Positions 12,190 to 23,384 of a stretch of DNA of 64,000 bases are shown here, in pieces (positions within the stretch are counted from its first letter, which is position 1; each line of letters opens with the position of its first letter). This DNA comes from Diphasiastrum complanatum (Eukaryota; Streptophyta; Lycopodiopsida; Lycopodiales; Lycopodiaceae). A model generated the notes under the pieces. That model had not been told where the DNA came from, searched no databases, and was given only the letters and a program-made list of their open reading frames with translations. The position numbers and the translations under genes are program-made. The stretch lies in the NCBI GenBank assembly GCA_029204225.1, contig CM055097.1, positions 64,800,540 to 64,864,539 on the forward strand, in the 5' to 3' direction.

Positions 12190-14650
12190 TTTTTCTTCTT
12201 ACAATGAAAAAATTTCATCTCCATATAGATCTTTCTGAAGAATATTCTCCTTTGATTAAAAGAAGATCTTTCTGAAGAATATGCTCCTTTGATTAAAAGA
12301 GGTGTCAAAGCATCTTGCCTATCAGTTGATGATTGTTTGCGTTATAGAGCTGACGGGAAAACAAATCTGGAGGTCCTCTGGGTAGACGGGACATTATATC
12401 CTAAAGATACATATTCCATGCAGCATTCCAAATTTTCTTCTGCTACTCAAATGATATATTTCGTCTGTCATGGAAAGAATGGTTTGCTTGGTTATTTTAA
12501 AAGACTAGAAGAATACGGTAATGCATTTTCAATGGAAAGAATCCATTGTTTAAAGGATGTAATTAGACGTATATCTTCATATTGTGCTCAAAAAGACAAT
12601 ATTCTACGAATAAAATTGTTAGAGAATGAGGTTTTCCAAAAAGAAAATGAAAATCTACGAAATAATAGTGAATTATTGCAAAAATCATAGTGAGTACAAG
12701 AAAAGAGATTGATCAAATGAAAATCGAATTGAATAATAGTGTTCTGCATACTCACAACTATTGAAAAATGTTGACTTGATAGGCAAAAAGGTAAAAACAA
12801 AAAAATGAAAGTCAGTGATCAACACAAATATTCATAATTTGTCATCAACAGGAGGCTATCAGAAAAGGAGAATTTATGCATTCAAGTAAGTTTTTGACTT
12901 TTGGCCTTTGCAATCTTTTTAATACTTCAAGAGTTCAGATCTTATATTGTTTTAGCATGACTGTAAATTGTAACATTAATCATCTATTATTATTTTTTTT
13001 TTTACAGATATGCATTGGTTGGAAATCAAAATGTGAAAGACAATGCTAGTATAGACAAGTCTTTGGGCTCTGTGTTGACAACAAAATCAACTGTCATTGA
13101 TGACCAATAATCGAAATAGTCATGTTAAGATAAAAGTTGTTGATGCATTAATGATTGAAGTACAAAAAATACTTGACAATACTATAATTATAGGAGCATG
13201 TGATTTTGCTGGAACAAGCAGAGATGCTTATGGCACCATATTTAAGATTATCAAACAAGCTTTGACGTTGTTTAGCATTAAGAAATTTCCTATTCCACGA
13301 CCATTTCAAATAAAATCGGAACGTGATTCAAAGAATAGAGAAATTCAAAAGATTATAGGTGTTCCATTTCATATCGAGGAAGTATATCAATCAAAGGACA
13401 AAAAATCCATGTCTTACAATCAATCAAATAAATTGTTTGTCGATATGAATACATTATTAAGATTTATTATACATTCTATGATATTTCCACGGAAAAGGTA
13501 GATAGTAAGATAGTCTTGGTACTGAAGCTGGTTGAATCAGAACTTATTAAAGGACAAAAAATGGAGAGAGTGACTATAACACTCATGAATGGAGCAATTC
13601 AAAAGACTAACGATCAAGGAGATTTTAACTTTTTTGAAATCTTTAAAATGCATGTTCAACGTTTCCCATGGACCAACCTCCAAAAATCCATGTTTATATT
13701 GTATGAAATCATCAAATGACATGTCCAAGTATACAAGAATAACAAGAGACAAAGAGGATCCAAATTGAAAACTTGTTCTGCCAATTCCTCTACAAAACAT
13801 ACATATTTGCACTCTCCATGCTGAGGTTAGAATAATCGAAAAGCTTGTTTATTGTCACATATTATATGCTTGGAACACAAAGTGAGAATCATCTTCCAAG
13901 GAGGCTATTTCTAGATTAGAAGATGTTCAGTCTAGAGTAGGTCTCCATAAAGGACATGTTAAAATACAAAAGGACTTTAAGCTTTCGGGAAAAAAAGGAA
14001 ATGTACCTTTCAAGCCAAGCATTGGCGGTGTAAAGGCACAAAGATTTTTATCTAACCATTAAGGAAAGCCATCTAAGACACGTTACTCAGTTTGGAGAGA
14101 CATCATAGCTGCTACTCAAGATTTTGTTCAGGGTGGAGTAACAAGGGTAATGAAAGTTGAAGTATGGAAAAAATTAGATGATATGGTTAAAATATTACGA
14201 AAGGAAACATTTTCAAACAATGACTTGCTATTGCTCCAGAAACGTTGTGTTGAGTTTGTAGATGCAGTTGAAGTGGCTTGGGGAGAGGATCATATCACAC
14301 ATTACATGGTAAGCATTTAAAAACAGATATCAAATTACCATTTTATTTTGTTTTTTGAAGTTTACCTATTGATATAAATTGTTGATATTTTGTGCCACAT
14401 ATTACGACACCATTCCATATCCTTAGCAAAAAATCATGGAAGTTTGAGTATATGGTCTTCACAAGGGATGGAAAAATCTCATTGGCAAGCAAGAGCAACA
14501 TTTCATAAAAACACACAGCATGGTGGCCTCAATGGTAGACACGGATATATTCTTCAGCTATTTCAATGGTTCTATTGATGAGCACAAAGATGACATCAAA
14601 CAAGATCTACAAATTACATCCAAGTTCAGAAAGGCATGTAAACTTATACA
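12190..14650 (+). pseudogene. Transposase-like gene of the outer element (decayed)
   Basis: Frameshifted segments form one long gene. Block 1 (to 12690) includes LSEEYAPLIKRGVKAS, TNLEVLWVDGTLYP and a C-terminal coiled coil. An intron ends with a long T run and AG at 13007. Block 2 (13097-13690) includes GTSRDAYGTIFKII, PFHIEEVYQSKDKKSMSYN and MERVTITLMN. Block 3 (13780-14308) includes ICTLHAEVRIIEKL, GGVKAQRFLSNH and WGEDHITHYM, then donor gtaagc. Block 4 (14390-14650) includes SLSIWSSQGMEKSHWQA and KNTQHGG. The Asp/Glu-containing blocks and the QGMEK motif look like an RNase-H-fold transposase, but I cannot name the family. Disablements are the 37-bp duplication, a frameshift near 13095, another near 13480 and a missing AG at the last acceptor. 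Confidence 0.5.
12228..12301 (+). repeat. 37-bp tandem duplication inside the transposase-like gene
   Basis: Two copies of a 37-bp unit starting gatctttctgaagaatat (12228 and 12265) differ at about two positions. Each encodes DLSEEY(S/A)PLIKR. Because 37 is not a multiple of three, the duplication breaks the reading frame. Confidence 0.9.
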
Positions 14651-15184
14651 TCAAGGGAGGTAGATTGATAGACACAACATTGTACTATATATTTGTAATT
14701 TGTTTTGGAAAAAAAATACATTTTCAGCTGATTGAATATATCTATATCTCCTTGCCATCTTCATTTTCTTTTTCTAATACCAGTTGCATTTTGTTGTCGT
14801 GGAGAAATTATCTTCTTGCAAATGGATCCAAAAGATATGCATTTTTCTTTTCTTGACATAATTCTATGTAAGTTGCATACAAAGCAAAATGAGCAGATCA
14901 GAGAATAGTATTCTGGGTCCATAACCTAAAATCTTGAGTACAATTGAGTGTTTAATAGAAATTATTTTATGTGGTTTAATGAACTTATGACCACCTAAGT
15001 AATGAGACAATGCCTTTACTGCCATGATAATTGTTTCACCTTGAGCACTGAACTTCGAATGGGCAACACAAATCTCATGTTTTTTTTGAGATAATTTTCA
15101 AGGGGATCTCCTGGTGGATCTGCTGATGGATCTCCTGGTGGTGGATCTCCTCCTCATTCACAGCCACCCTAGACTGGAAAGAGG

Positions 15185-15583
15185 ATGGATAGGATGCAGC
15201 CTCTACCAAGATGACAACGCAAAAAAAGCCAGTCCAAATTTATGGAGAAGATTAAAAAGTATCAAAAGAGCACCAGACTGTTGCTTCCTCGGGCTCCTTT
15301 TCGAAGAATAATAAAAAAAATGATGGACAATCTAGTCCTGGATTACAGGATCACTGGCGAGGCTGTATCTACATTGCAAGAGGCTACTGAAAATCACCTC
15401 ACGACAATCTTTGAAGATGCCTACCTGTGTGTCCAACATGCCAAGTGAGTGACACTCATGCCACGTGATTTAATGTTGGCTATGAGAATCAGAAAAAAGT
15501 GGATTGGAAAAGGCCTAGAGTCAAAATGTACAGTGTTCATACATAATAGAAGCCCTAAGGGCCAGATTTCAGTATTCATCTGA
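15185..15583 (+). pseudogene. Histone H3-like gene of the outer element (copy 1)
   Basis: From ATG at 15185 the frame reads a basic N-terminal tail and then the H3 core: KKYQKSTRLLLPRAPFRRI, then AVSTLQEATENHL, FEDAYLCVQHAK and VTLMPRDLMLAMRIR. These line up with the canonical H3 alphaN (RKYQKST), alpha1 (PFxR), alpha2 (ALQEASEAYL), loop (FEDTNLCAIHAKR) and alpha3 (MPKDIQLARRIRG). H3 is otherwise a histone of about 136 residues; this reads about 110 residues across the homologous part, to about 15505. In-frame TGA codons at 15212 and 15446 both fit CGA-to-TGA change; the second sits where canonical H3 has Arg in HAKRV. A Gly/Pro/Ser-rich open stretch precedes the ATG after an acceptor-like ttttcaag (near 15100). 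Two diverged copies in one mobile family argue against a stray host H3 pseudogene. Confidence 0.85.
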
Positions 15584-15651
15584 TGCACATTTCATTCATA
15601 TTACAGATTTTTATAATTGTGTGATGCAAAATAAAGTTAAATTCTATAATC

Positions 15652-15960
15652 TGATCACGGAGGAGCACAAAAATTGACCATTGACTTGGTCAGAAGCACC
15701 ATTCTTGCGCTCTTGCGTGATCACGGAGGAGCACGAAAACTGACCATTTGACTTGGTCAGAAGCACCATTCTTGCAGGAGCTTCTGACCAAGTCAAATGG
15801 TCAGTTTTCATGCTCCTCCGTGATCACACAAGAGCGCGAGAATGGCGCTTCTGACCAAGTCAAATGGTCAATTTTCGCGCTCCTCCGTGATTACACAGGA
15901 GCGCAAAAATGATGCTTTTGACCAAGTCAAATGGTCAGTTTCCGCTCTCCTCTGTGATAT
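15652..15960. repeat. Foldback array of about 58-65-bp units
   Basis: Two direct copies of 'gatcacggaggagcacgaaa...ctgaccatttgacttggtcagaagc...' (from about 15652 and 15718) are followed by three copies in inverted orientation (from about 15778, 15841 and 15900). The strand can fold into a long stem with a loop near 15778. It lies between the H3-like gene and the minus-strand gene ending at 15991. Confidence 0.9.
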
Positions 15961-15990
15961 CCTTTTCGTGATTATCCAAGAAGTTTAGAT

Positions 15991-17398
15991 TTAAATTAGC
16001 ATTAATAATTTTGAAACATAATGAGCAAAAAGTGAACAACACCAATTTTGAAACACACATTTTTGGTACGTAATACCCTTCCTCTCACTTGACAATAGAG
16101 TAGGCCTTAAAATTTCTGATGCAAGAATATGAGCATCAGCTTCTTTGGAAAATGGGCCAGTGTCCGCTCCAATTACTAGCCTAGACTCAAAGTCTGAGCT
16201 CAGATCATTAACAACTACGCTTCTTAAAACACAATATGTTTTATTGTAACCTTTTGCTAGCTCCACCTGTGCAATATGTTTAGACAATGATTTGCACTTT
16301 AGCAGCTCCTCATCTCCATTAGGACTATACTTTTTGCTAGTGCAGTAGATGTACTGCTCCGGGAAGTGTCCCATGTAGTGTGCCAAGGAAGCATCCTTGG
16401 AGTTAGTCTCTCTGGCTTTTCTCACTCCCTTTGTTCTAGCTGCATAAGCATCGATTTCAATAGCGTCCTGTGTCCCCTCATCGGCTTCTACAGTGTCACT
16501 CAAGCTAATGCTTTCTTGTGTCCCCTCTAGTTGAGTGAAATTGTACTCTTGTGGCTCATGGTGAGTCACCTCAGGAGGGGGCCGATGTTTCGGAGCTCTG
16601 TCAAGATTCTTGCCAATGTCATTTCCGCATGTGGCGTCCTCATTTTTCGGACACAACTTTTGGAATGTATCATCAATCCCTGTGTGATCGTAGGTATTGG
16701 CTCCACTCTGCAATTTCATTAGAGCACTTAGGAGTTTGTCCTCTCGCTGATGGAGAATATGTTGTAGATCATTAAAAAAAATGTACTCTCTACCATTGGT
16801 GATGATTGGAGAGAGGCTCCTGATTTGCAGCACTGTCTCGTTTGCCTCACTGGTTTTTGGAGATGACTCAGAGAATTGCTGCAAGGAGAGTGCTCTTTCT
16901 TCTTCTTCATTTATTGGTTGCTCCTCCTCAACGTCATTCATTTCATAGCATAGAATGCCCTCCTGTGAGTCAACAGGCATTGGAACAGTTGTATGTTCAG
17001 AAAGCAAGAATACAAGACCATCTCACCTGAAATGATCTTTGAACCTATGTTCAACAAATTGTCCCTACGTTGCTCCTCAACAGTCAAAATTCTATAGTGA
17101 TTTCTAGACAGATTATTCAAAAATCTTTTGAGTCTAGCTACAAATAGTCTAGCACCCTTTCATATGTATGTTAGTAAGTTGTATGGAATCCATGCAATAT
17201 CTGAATCAGAAACTCTTATACTATACGGAAAAAGTGTTGTATTCATATAATCCATGGCAAATGACACACTTTTTGTGTTAGCTCTACTCATAGCTAGTGT
17301 ATCTATTGTGGCACAAGATGGGAAAGATCTTATCTATCTGATGTTCAAACTCTGTACCACATAGCAGTCTTGAAACCTCAATCCTAGCGTTCTCCATG
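15991..17398 (-). pseudogene. Minus-strand element gene with an LND...REDE(I/L)LS motif
   Basis: The gene starts at ATG 17398 (MENARIEVSRLLCGTEFEH) and reads to about 17030 with one frameshift near 17330 and one in-frame TGA near 17164. A short intron (donor gtgaga near 17028, acceptor cag near 16962) leads into a long exon of about 320 codons ending at 15991. That exon contains REYIFFNDLQHILHQREDKL, an acidic, Glu/Ser-rich middle and a C-terminal part rich in hydrophobics. A second fragment of the same family lies at 31066-31308. Family not recognised. It is divergent from a promoter-like stretch with CACGTG motifs (17690-17890), facing the protease gene. Confidence 0.55.
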
Positions 17399-17639
17399 AC
17401 GGTGTGGAATAGTAAACCTAGTTAAACGGTGGTCTAGAATTGGTAAGAAAAACAACTAAATCACATAAAGCGACTAATGCAGAAAAATTCTTGAACATAA
17501 AAAGGCAAAACTAGAGTTGTGAAAATGAGGAAGGTGTCTCATATTTATAGTGTTTTTTTTTAACAATAATTTTTTTGAACTATATTTCGGAACAATGGTT
17601 TACATAAATACATACTCATATCGGTTGAGTGCGCATTTT

Positions 17640-17905
17640 GACACAATGAGAGGCATGAATTAAAAGCGTACGCACATATTCAATATTTGGACATGTGGCA
17701 TGTGCCTATTAGTTGATAGTTCACTCAGTTCCTGACACGTGTCAGAATCCTAATGATGATGGTCACTAACGTGTCAGAGGTCAAGGAATAATATGATGCC
17801 ACTTGTCCATGCATTTACTTTTACCAATAAAAATGCAACATGTGGATTTCAAGTTTGACTCCACACGTGTGGGATAACGTGTTTTGTATATAAATTTCAT
17901 TGAAC
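17640..17905. promoter_or_regulatory. Candidate divergent promoter with CACGTG motifs
   Basis: Between the minus-strand gene start (17398) and the protease exons lie several ACGTG/CATGTG-type sites (gacacgtgtc near 17737, aacgtgtcag near 17769, acacgtgtgg near 17862) and a TATA-like tgtatataaatt near 17885. The inner element has a denser version of the same motif set in the equivalent place. Confidence 0.4.
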
Positions 17906-18646
17906 CCAATCGTGACACTTTTTTTTTTAGTTTTATCATATCTGATTAGTGCACACCTATAGATGCCCATAAGGTACCTATGCAGTCCAATTGCAAAACT
18001 ATTCGTGGTTCCTTATGCATCCAAGTAAGTATAGTATTGACACTTATCTGCAATACTGCTAGCTTTACTTTGGTAAGATGTCAAAAAATTGATTAATAAA
18101 CTGAAATTTGTTTTGCAAGCTGCATTGGAGTTTAAATATAATTTCCATGGCCACTATTTCGGATGGGGTGGTGAAACCTGTATGCATTAAAATGAATTCT
18201 TGTGAAAATACCCACAGAAGTTTTGATAAACAACTTCTTACGATTCTTCAAGTATTGCCAACTTCAGCCACATCTATAGCTAAACCAAGAATAATATCAA
18301 ACAAGGTATCAACATTAGTAATGAACGTATTCAGAATTTTATTTAGATAGACCTTATATGAAAATGTATTCATAATTTTATTTGGATAGACCTTATATTT
18401 GTTTTTTATTTACAGACTCCCCAACAACAAGATGCATTTAGTTGCGGCTGGTTCACGCTCTATAATGCAAAGATATTTTTTGAGTGGTATAATTTTCAGC
18501 AAGACACGGTCGATATCGAGCAAGTGAGCATCATGATCCTACTTGTTTTTTACTTTACGTATTTTTCATTATGAATGCGGCTGTATTTCTCAACTCAATT
18601 TTGTGTGTGTTTGCAGTTCTCGCTTGCTGTGTACACATTTAATGAT

Positions 18647-18990
18647 TATTAGAACATTAATGTCGAGTTTATATTGTTGTACAATTACTTTGAATTGTTA
18701 TTTGTCGAGTATTGTGTGTTCACAATATTTAATAATGGTAATAGGCCTAAATGTCCTGTATGATACCAAAGGGTGCAAGTAGCCCCTATACACAGTTTTG
18801 TATTCATTGTCTTATTCATTCAATAGAGAGGAGTGGAGAAGATTGTAAGGACTATGCTGTGTCTTATTCTTCATGTCTGATTTCTCTGTCGTGTTCCTAG
18901 TTTATTGGTTAATGGGTTAGATGAGTGATGATTACACGCATTGAATGTGATTGCTTCTAATTGCTGTAATCTCCTTTAAGTTATCCAATA
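18647..18990 (+). repeat. 5' LTR of the gag-only element
   Basis: Starts tattagaacattaatg and ends gttatccaata directly before the PBS. Its partner is 22406-22748. Confidence 0.93.
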
Positions 18991-19003
18991 TGGTATCACA
19001 GCC
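18991..19003 (+). promoter_or_regulatory. Primer binding site
   Basis: tggtatcacagcc follows the 5' LTR with no gap. It resembles the copia-type site TGGTATCAGAGC for initiator methionine tRNA. Confidence 0.85.
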
Positions 19004-19009
19004 ATTGTT

Positions 19010-20640
19010 AATGGCTACCATGCTTCAATCTTTGTAAAAAAAGAGAGGATGTGAATGCTTGTGTGCAGATTTGTGTTATTGTTTACAAAATCTGTGAATG
19101 TCATTAAATGCATTGTATCTACTTGTATGCACTGATTAGTGGGGGTGCAACCATCTATAAAAGCAAAGCATTAGAAGTGTGATCCTATTCCTTGTGGAAA
19201 CGAGAGGATAGATTACATTTCTTTACTCGTGCCTGTGCAGCGATTGGGTGTCTTTGAAAGAAGGTTGAAGGACGGTGCTATCTAAGAGACCAAGGAATGA
19301 TGAGCAGGCAAGCTCTCAGAGCGAGCAAGCCGACAGCCAGTCGCTTATCTACATTTCGGATGCAGAGGTCTCTCAGGCTGTCTCTCACTTGCATTCAGAA
19401 ACAAGCATATCTTGGCGAGGTTTGCAGAGGCAGTATGTCTGATGATGTTCATCACTTCGAGAAGTTTCAGATTGCAAGAAAGCAGATTAGGAGAACCTTG
19501 ACCTGCGTCTTCTTTCCATGCTTGTGATTCTTTGCGGAGTTTTTTTTTTATTTATTTATTTGAGGAAGCCTTCCTATCTTGAGCAGTTGAAGAGGAAATT
19601 TGAGAACGAAAAGTTTTTATAGCACTTCAACGATGATACAACTGACTTGTTGCTACATCAATCAACAAGTGGAGAGGATGTAATTCGTGGCTGGTTGCTA
19701 CAACATTGATTCAAATCAAAGAAAAGATTTGAGTATGGGCACTGCAGCCGTGAGCGATGGAGCGATCGAGAGCAGCAAAAGTTGAACTGGTCCGATTCAC
19801 AGCGATTTTCTAACGGGCTACGAAGAACGTGGTGATGATGGGCTGGCAGATTTTGCAAAGGTTTGTGGTCCTTTAAAAAACCTTTCCTGCGGCTCTTGTG
19901 GATTTGGAGCCCGTGGCCTCAATGGCTTGCTCCAGCACTATGTACTTTTGGAAGATCTGAGTGAGATGAAGACATGAAGGCCTACATCGCTGATCCAAAC
20001 GGCTGTTGTAATGCCTGCCACAGATGGGGCGGTGGAACTGATCCAGAAATGGCAGATTGAAGCAACCTGCATTTTTTTGACAAATCGATCCAAACGGCCG
20101 ATGTGATCCAGAGAGGACCATAAGCCAGGCAATAGTGCGAGCCAGAATCAGCATCCTTCGAAGGGCAACGATCGACGTATGAAGAAGAAGCCTTCATTCT
20201 TCTTGGCTGAGGCATGAAGGAGATGAAGGAGAACGTTGGAGGGAAACCGAGAGTGACGGCACCGACGAAGTTTCGAGTGCCCATGATGTTATCTTTCAAA
20301 GTAATTAACGGTCACTTCTACAATTTTTTTGGGAATTGGGTCCCTAAGGGCCGCCCTTCAATCTTAAGACTGTCCCTCTGTGTCAAAAACAATGGAGAAC
20401 AAAAAAACGAAGGCATAATTTCACTTGGAGAATCCGTTTCTGTTCAAACGAAAAGCATCTAGTCTCTTGCTACACTGTCTGAGCTACGCTGTGAACTAAA
20501 AATCTTTCAGTTTGGACTTTGGCAGAAAAAGATATTCACAATTGAAGTTAGTGACCTCCGAAAAAGCTAAGGACAACTTTACATTTTACTAGCTAAGCTA
20601 GGCTATTTCCTATTTGCACGTCTTATGCCCTCTCCCACAA
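19010..20640 (+). other. Long leader of the gag-only element
   Basis: About 1.6 kb between PBS and gag with no retroelement domain. Short open stretches (for example GEVCRGSMSDDVHHFEKF near 19420 and KPSYLEQLKRKFENEKF near 19568) look protein-like but are broken. They may be captured host sequence; I could not identify a source. Confidence 0.4.
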
Positions 20641-20670
20641 TTACGTGATCTAATTGTGTTTAACTAATAA

Positions 20671-22365
20671 AATGGGTGATAGAGACATTCTCTTATTGCT
20701 GAAAAAGAGTAAATTGGATGGCACCAACTATCCAATTTGGAAGTTCAAAATGAAAAATCTTCTAATGATGAAAAATTTGTGGGAAATTAGAATTGATGAT
20801 GACGAAAGGCCGGTTGTGTCCAATTTAGCCACATCCTTTGATGATAGGAATGAATGGGATAGTAGGGCTTTAAAAGCTCTATGTATGATAAATTTGTCGG
20901 TACATGATGTTGTCATTCCTCATATCTCACGACAACAAATCCTCATAAAGCTTGGACCATCTTACAGTCTATGTATGAGGCTAAAAATACTTTTAGGATT
21001 CTATATCTTAAGCAAGAACTCCTCACTTTGAAGATGGATGAATCGAAATCCGTTACGGATTTCTTGACTAAAATCAAAGTTGTGATTAATCAACTAGAGG
21101 CTATTAATGAGCACATTTCTGAAGTTGATAGAATGAGCATGGTCATGAATGCTCTACCTTCTTCCTATTATCATCATGTCACTACTTTGATGGTGAGAGA
21201 AAAACGACCAACATTTGAAAAATTCTCTGGCATGTTAATGCAAGAGGAATTGATGCGAAAAAGATCTAATTCTGAGAATTTTAATATTGATAATCAAGCA
21301 CTTATATCTACATCAAATTCTTCTAGAGGAAGAAATCGTGCTTATAATGAAGGAAGAGGAAGGGGAAATGAACAAAGTCAAGGCTCTTCCTTTGATCATA
21401 AACAAAGTGTTTCTTCTCAACAAGGTGATGATTCTAGTTCTTATTATAGAAAGAAAGGTCCATGCTATTATTGTGGTAAAAATGGACAGTTTGAATGTGA
21501 ATGTCGAATTAAGAAAAATGCACAGGTTCTTAGAGAAAGGGGGAGAGCTAATTCTCCTAGCCAATCACAAAAGGCCGAAGATGATTCAAATGTTGAGCAT
21601 GATCACTTTGTGGTGGAACAACGTGAAAATGAATGTTCTTTTATGGCAGTGGTTATCCAATCACATGAAGAACATATCCAATTCCAAGAAGATGACTACT
21701 TCATGATGAATGAGGTACAAGCAAGTGTTCAATCATCTTCTATACTTAATGAGGCTTTGTCATTCATTGAATACTTGTCTAATGAGATTGAACGAGGTGA
21801 AGAATTGATTGAAAAAGATGTATTTCAACTAATGAATCAAGAATCAAAGGAATGCAATGTCTTTGATCCAGTTACATCTAATGGTAATCAAGATAGTGAG
21901 ATTGAAGATCCGGCATATCTTGAAGATGATTCAGTTTTGTTTCTTTCTAATCATGATCGTGATTGTGAAGATGATTCACAAATTGAAGAATGGACAAAAC
22001 CGGTTGAATCATGTCATCAACTCCTACAACAAGCACAATCTAAATTGTTTGAATGTGAATGTTTAAGCGCTAAACAAGAATGTTGTGAGCTTGGCAAGAT
22101 AATTGAAATGTCAAATGATCCAAGTATCCTTGAAGTGTTTTTACAAGCACTAAAGCAATGGATGGTCAACTACACAGTTGTGAAGCAGATTGAAGATCTT
22201 GACTACATACTTGGAGAGAACGTAACTATTGAAGTACCGCATTTCAATTATTACATAATGTTGTCGTATATGCAGTTATATTTTTACAAAGATAAAAGTA
22301 GAATCGGAAAGCTACTTTGGCAAATATTGTTTTTGTTGGGAGTTACGAAAAAGGGAGTAGGGTAA
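20671..22365 (+). CDS. Copia-type gag with altered zinc knuckle and long C-terminal extension
   Basis: The gag starts with MGDRDILLLLKKSKLDGTNY and PIWKFKMKNLL, typical of copia gag. A one-base slip near 20950 divides the gag into two frames; the second runs to 22365. A single CCHC knuckle reads CYYCGKNGQFECEC near 21462, in which the usual His is Gln. Beyond it come about 280 acidic residues with no protease or integrase motif. Gag would package element RNA; function in trans is inferred from the missing pol. Confidence 0.8.
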
Positions 22366-22405
22366 TCTACTTCTAGGAATACAAACTATTCATTAAGGGG
22401 GGAGT

Positions 22406-22748
22406 ATTAGAATATTAATGTCGAGTTTATATTGTTGTACAATTACTTTGAATTGTTATTTGTCGAGTATTGTGTGCTCACAATATTTAATAATGGTAAC
22501 AGGCCTAAATGTCATGTATGATACCAAAGGGTGCAAGCAGCCCTAATACACAGTTTTGTATTCATTGTCTTATTCATTCAATAGAGAGGAGTGGAGAAGA
22601 TTGTAACGGCTATGTTGTGTCTTATTCTTCATGTCTGATTTCTCTGTCGTGTTCCTAGTTCACTAGTTAATGGATTAGATGAGTGATGATTACACACATT
22701 GAATGTGATTGTTTCTAATTGCTATAATCTCCTTTAAGTTATCCAATA
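22406..22748 (+). repeat. 3' LTR of the gag-only element
   Basis: Starts tattagaatattaatg after the purine tract and ends ccaata, then the duplicated ATGAT. It differs from the 5' LTR at scattered positions. Confidence 0.93.
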
Positions 22749-22887
22749 ATGATGTTTATAAATTCAGACAAGATTTAATCAAATCATCCTGACAAAGGCA
22801 ATAATATCTGATCCTAAAAATGATAAGGCTGATTTAGAAGCAATTAGGAGCCTTTTCTCCTGACGTCACTATTATGGATCACAAAGG

Positions 22888-22908
22888 CATTAGAGGAGTT
22901 CTCAATAT
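22888..22908 (+). repeat. Left TIR of the inner element
   Basis: Reads cattagaggagttctcaaTa followed by t. Subterminal sequence gaatgccatgtaggat parallels gaaatgccacgtaggat at the outer left end. Confidence 0.8.
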
Positions 22909-22952
22909 CAAAAAGACCCTTTAAGGAATGCCATGTAGGATATAGAAAAATA

Positions 22953-23375
22953 TCAAAATAAAAATAAACAATATTGTTTATTTGCTTGCCCCCACCACTC
23001 CCGAGGCCTCCCCAACTGATATTCTACCAATCGACATTTCTTGTTGCAATAAGGACACATTGAACTGCTTTTGAAAAGATCAAACAATTTGGTGAACATT
23101 TTATCTAGTCTATGTCTGAAAGCTGAGAAGAAATGAACAAGAACAGTATAATGCATGTACTGGAGTGAACCTATGGAGAAAACAGGCTTACTAAGTATAT
23201 CTCTGAATCTAACATAATGCTCATAAAATATGTCAAAATTTGGTTGTGTAGTCCTGAAAACATGTAGATATGACTTGAATAGACTGTAAAAGTAGTCTAG
23301 ATTTTCAGTAATCCCAAATTCAGTAAGAAATGAACTCAAGCCTGAATCTCGTGAGGATCTTGAGGAAGAGGCCAT
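22953..23375 (-). CDS. Minus-strand gene of the inner element, family unknown
   Basis: From ATG at 23375 the protein begins MASSSRSSRDSGLSSFLTEF and runs about 141 residues. It is rich in aromatic residues (YFYSLFKSYLHVF) and has a CPYCNKKCR pair of CxxC-like cysteines near residue 117. An upstream in-frame ATG at 23405 gives ten more residues, but the 23375 start has the better protein-like beginning. It is divergent from the H3/protease gene across the CACGTG-rich region. No homologue was recognised in the outer element, whose left part differs. Confidence 0.5.
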   Translation of the reverse strand: MASSSRSSRDSGLSSFLTEFGITENLDYFYSLFKSYLHVFRTTQPNFDIFYEHYVRFRDILSKPVFSIGSLQYMHYTVLVHFFSAFRHRLDKMFTKLFDLFKSSSMCPYCNKKCRLVEYQLGRPREWWGQANKQYCLFLF

Positions 23376-23384
23376 GGAATTAAC

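Larger units (their letters stand above)
18647..22748 (+). mobile_element. Gag-only copia-type LTR element (TR-GAG-like)
   Basis: Two LTRs (18647-18990 and 22406-22748) of 344 and 343 bp are about 95% alike by eye. They are flanked by the 5-bp duplication ATGAT (18642-18646 and 22749-22753). A PBS matching initiator-Met tRNA type (tggtatcacagcc, 18991-19003) and a purine tract (aaggggggag) ending at 22405 are in place. The interior has one gag-type reading frame and no protease, integrase or reverse transcriptase, so it must depend on other elements. The LTR ends are TATT...AATA rather than the usual TG...CA. Confidence 0.93.
17945..22863 (+). pseudogene. Ulp1/C48-like protease gene of the outer element (copy 1), split by a copia insertion
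   Basis: Exons read in order are: a short exon ending VVPYASK at 18024 (donor gtaagt); 18120-18305 with LHWSLNIIS and CIKMNSCENTH; 18416-18523 with DAFSCGWFTLYNAKIFF; and a last exon 18617-18646 continued at 22754-22863 (YKFRQDL). All junctions are GT-AG and match intron positions in the inner copy. Ulp1/SENP peptidases cleave ubiquitin-like (SUMO) conjugates with a His-Asp-Cys triad. Here His (HW) and Cys (SCGW) are visible, but the usual Asp-Ser after the His strand reads MNS. The N-terminal half of the domain present in copy 2 is missing. The last exon carries the 4.1-kb copia insertion at AATGAT and a 1-bp deletion giving TGA at about 22789. Confidence 0.75.
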
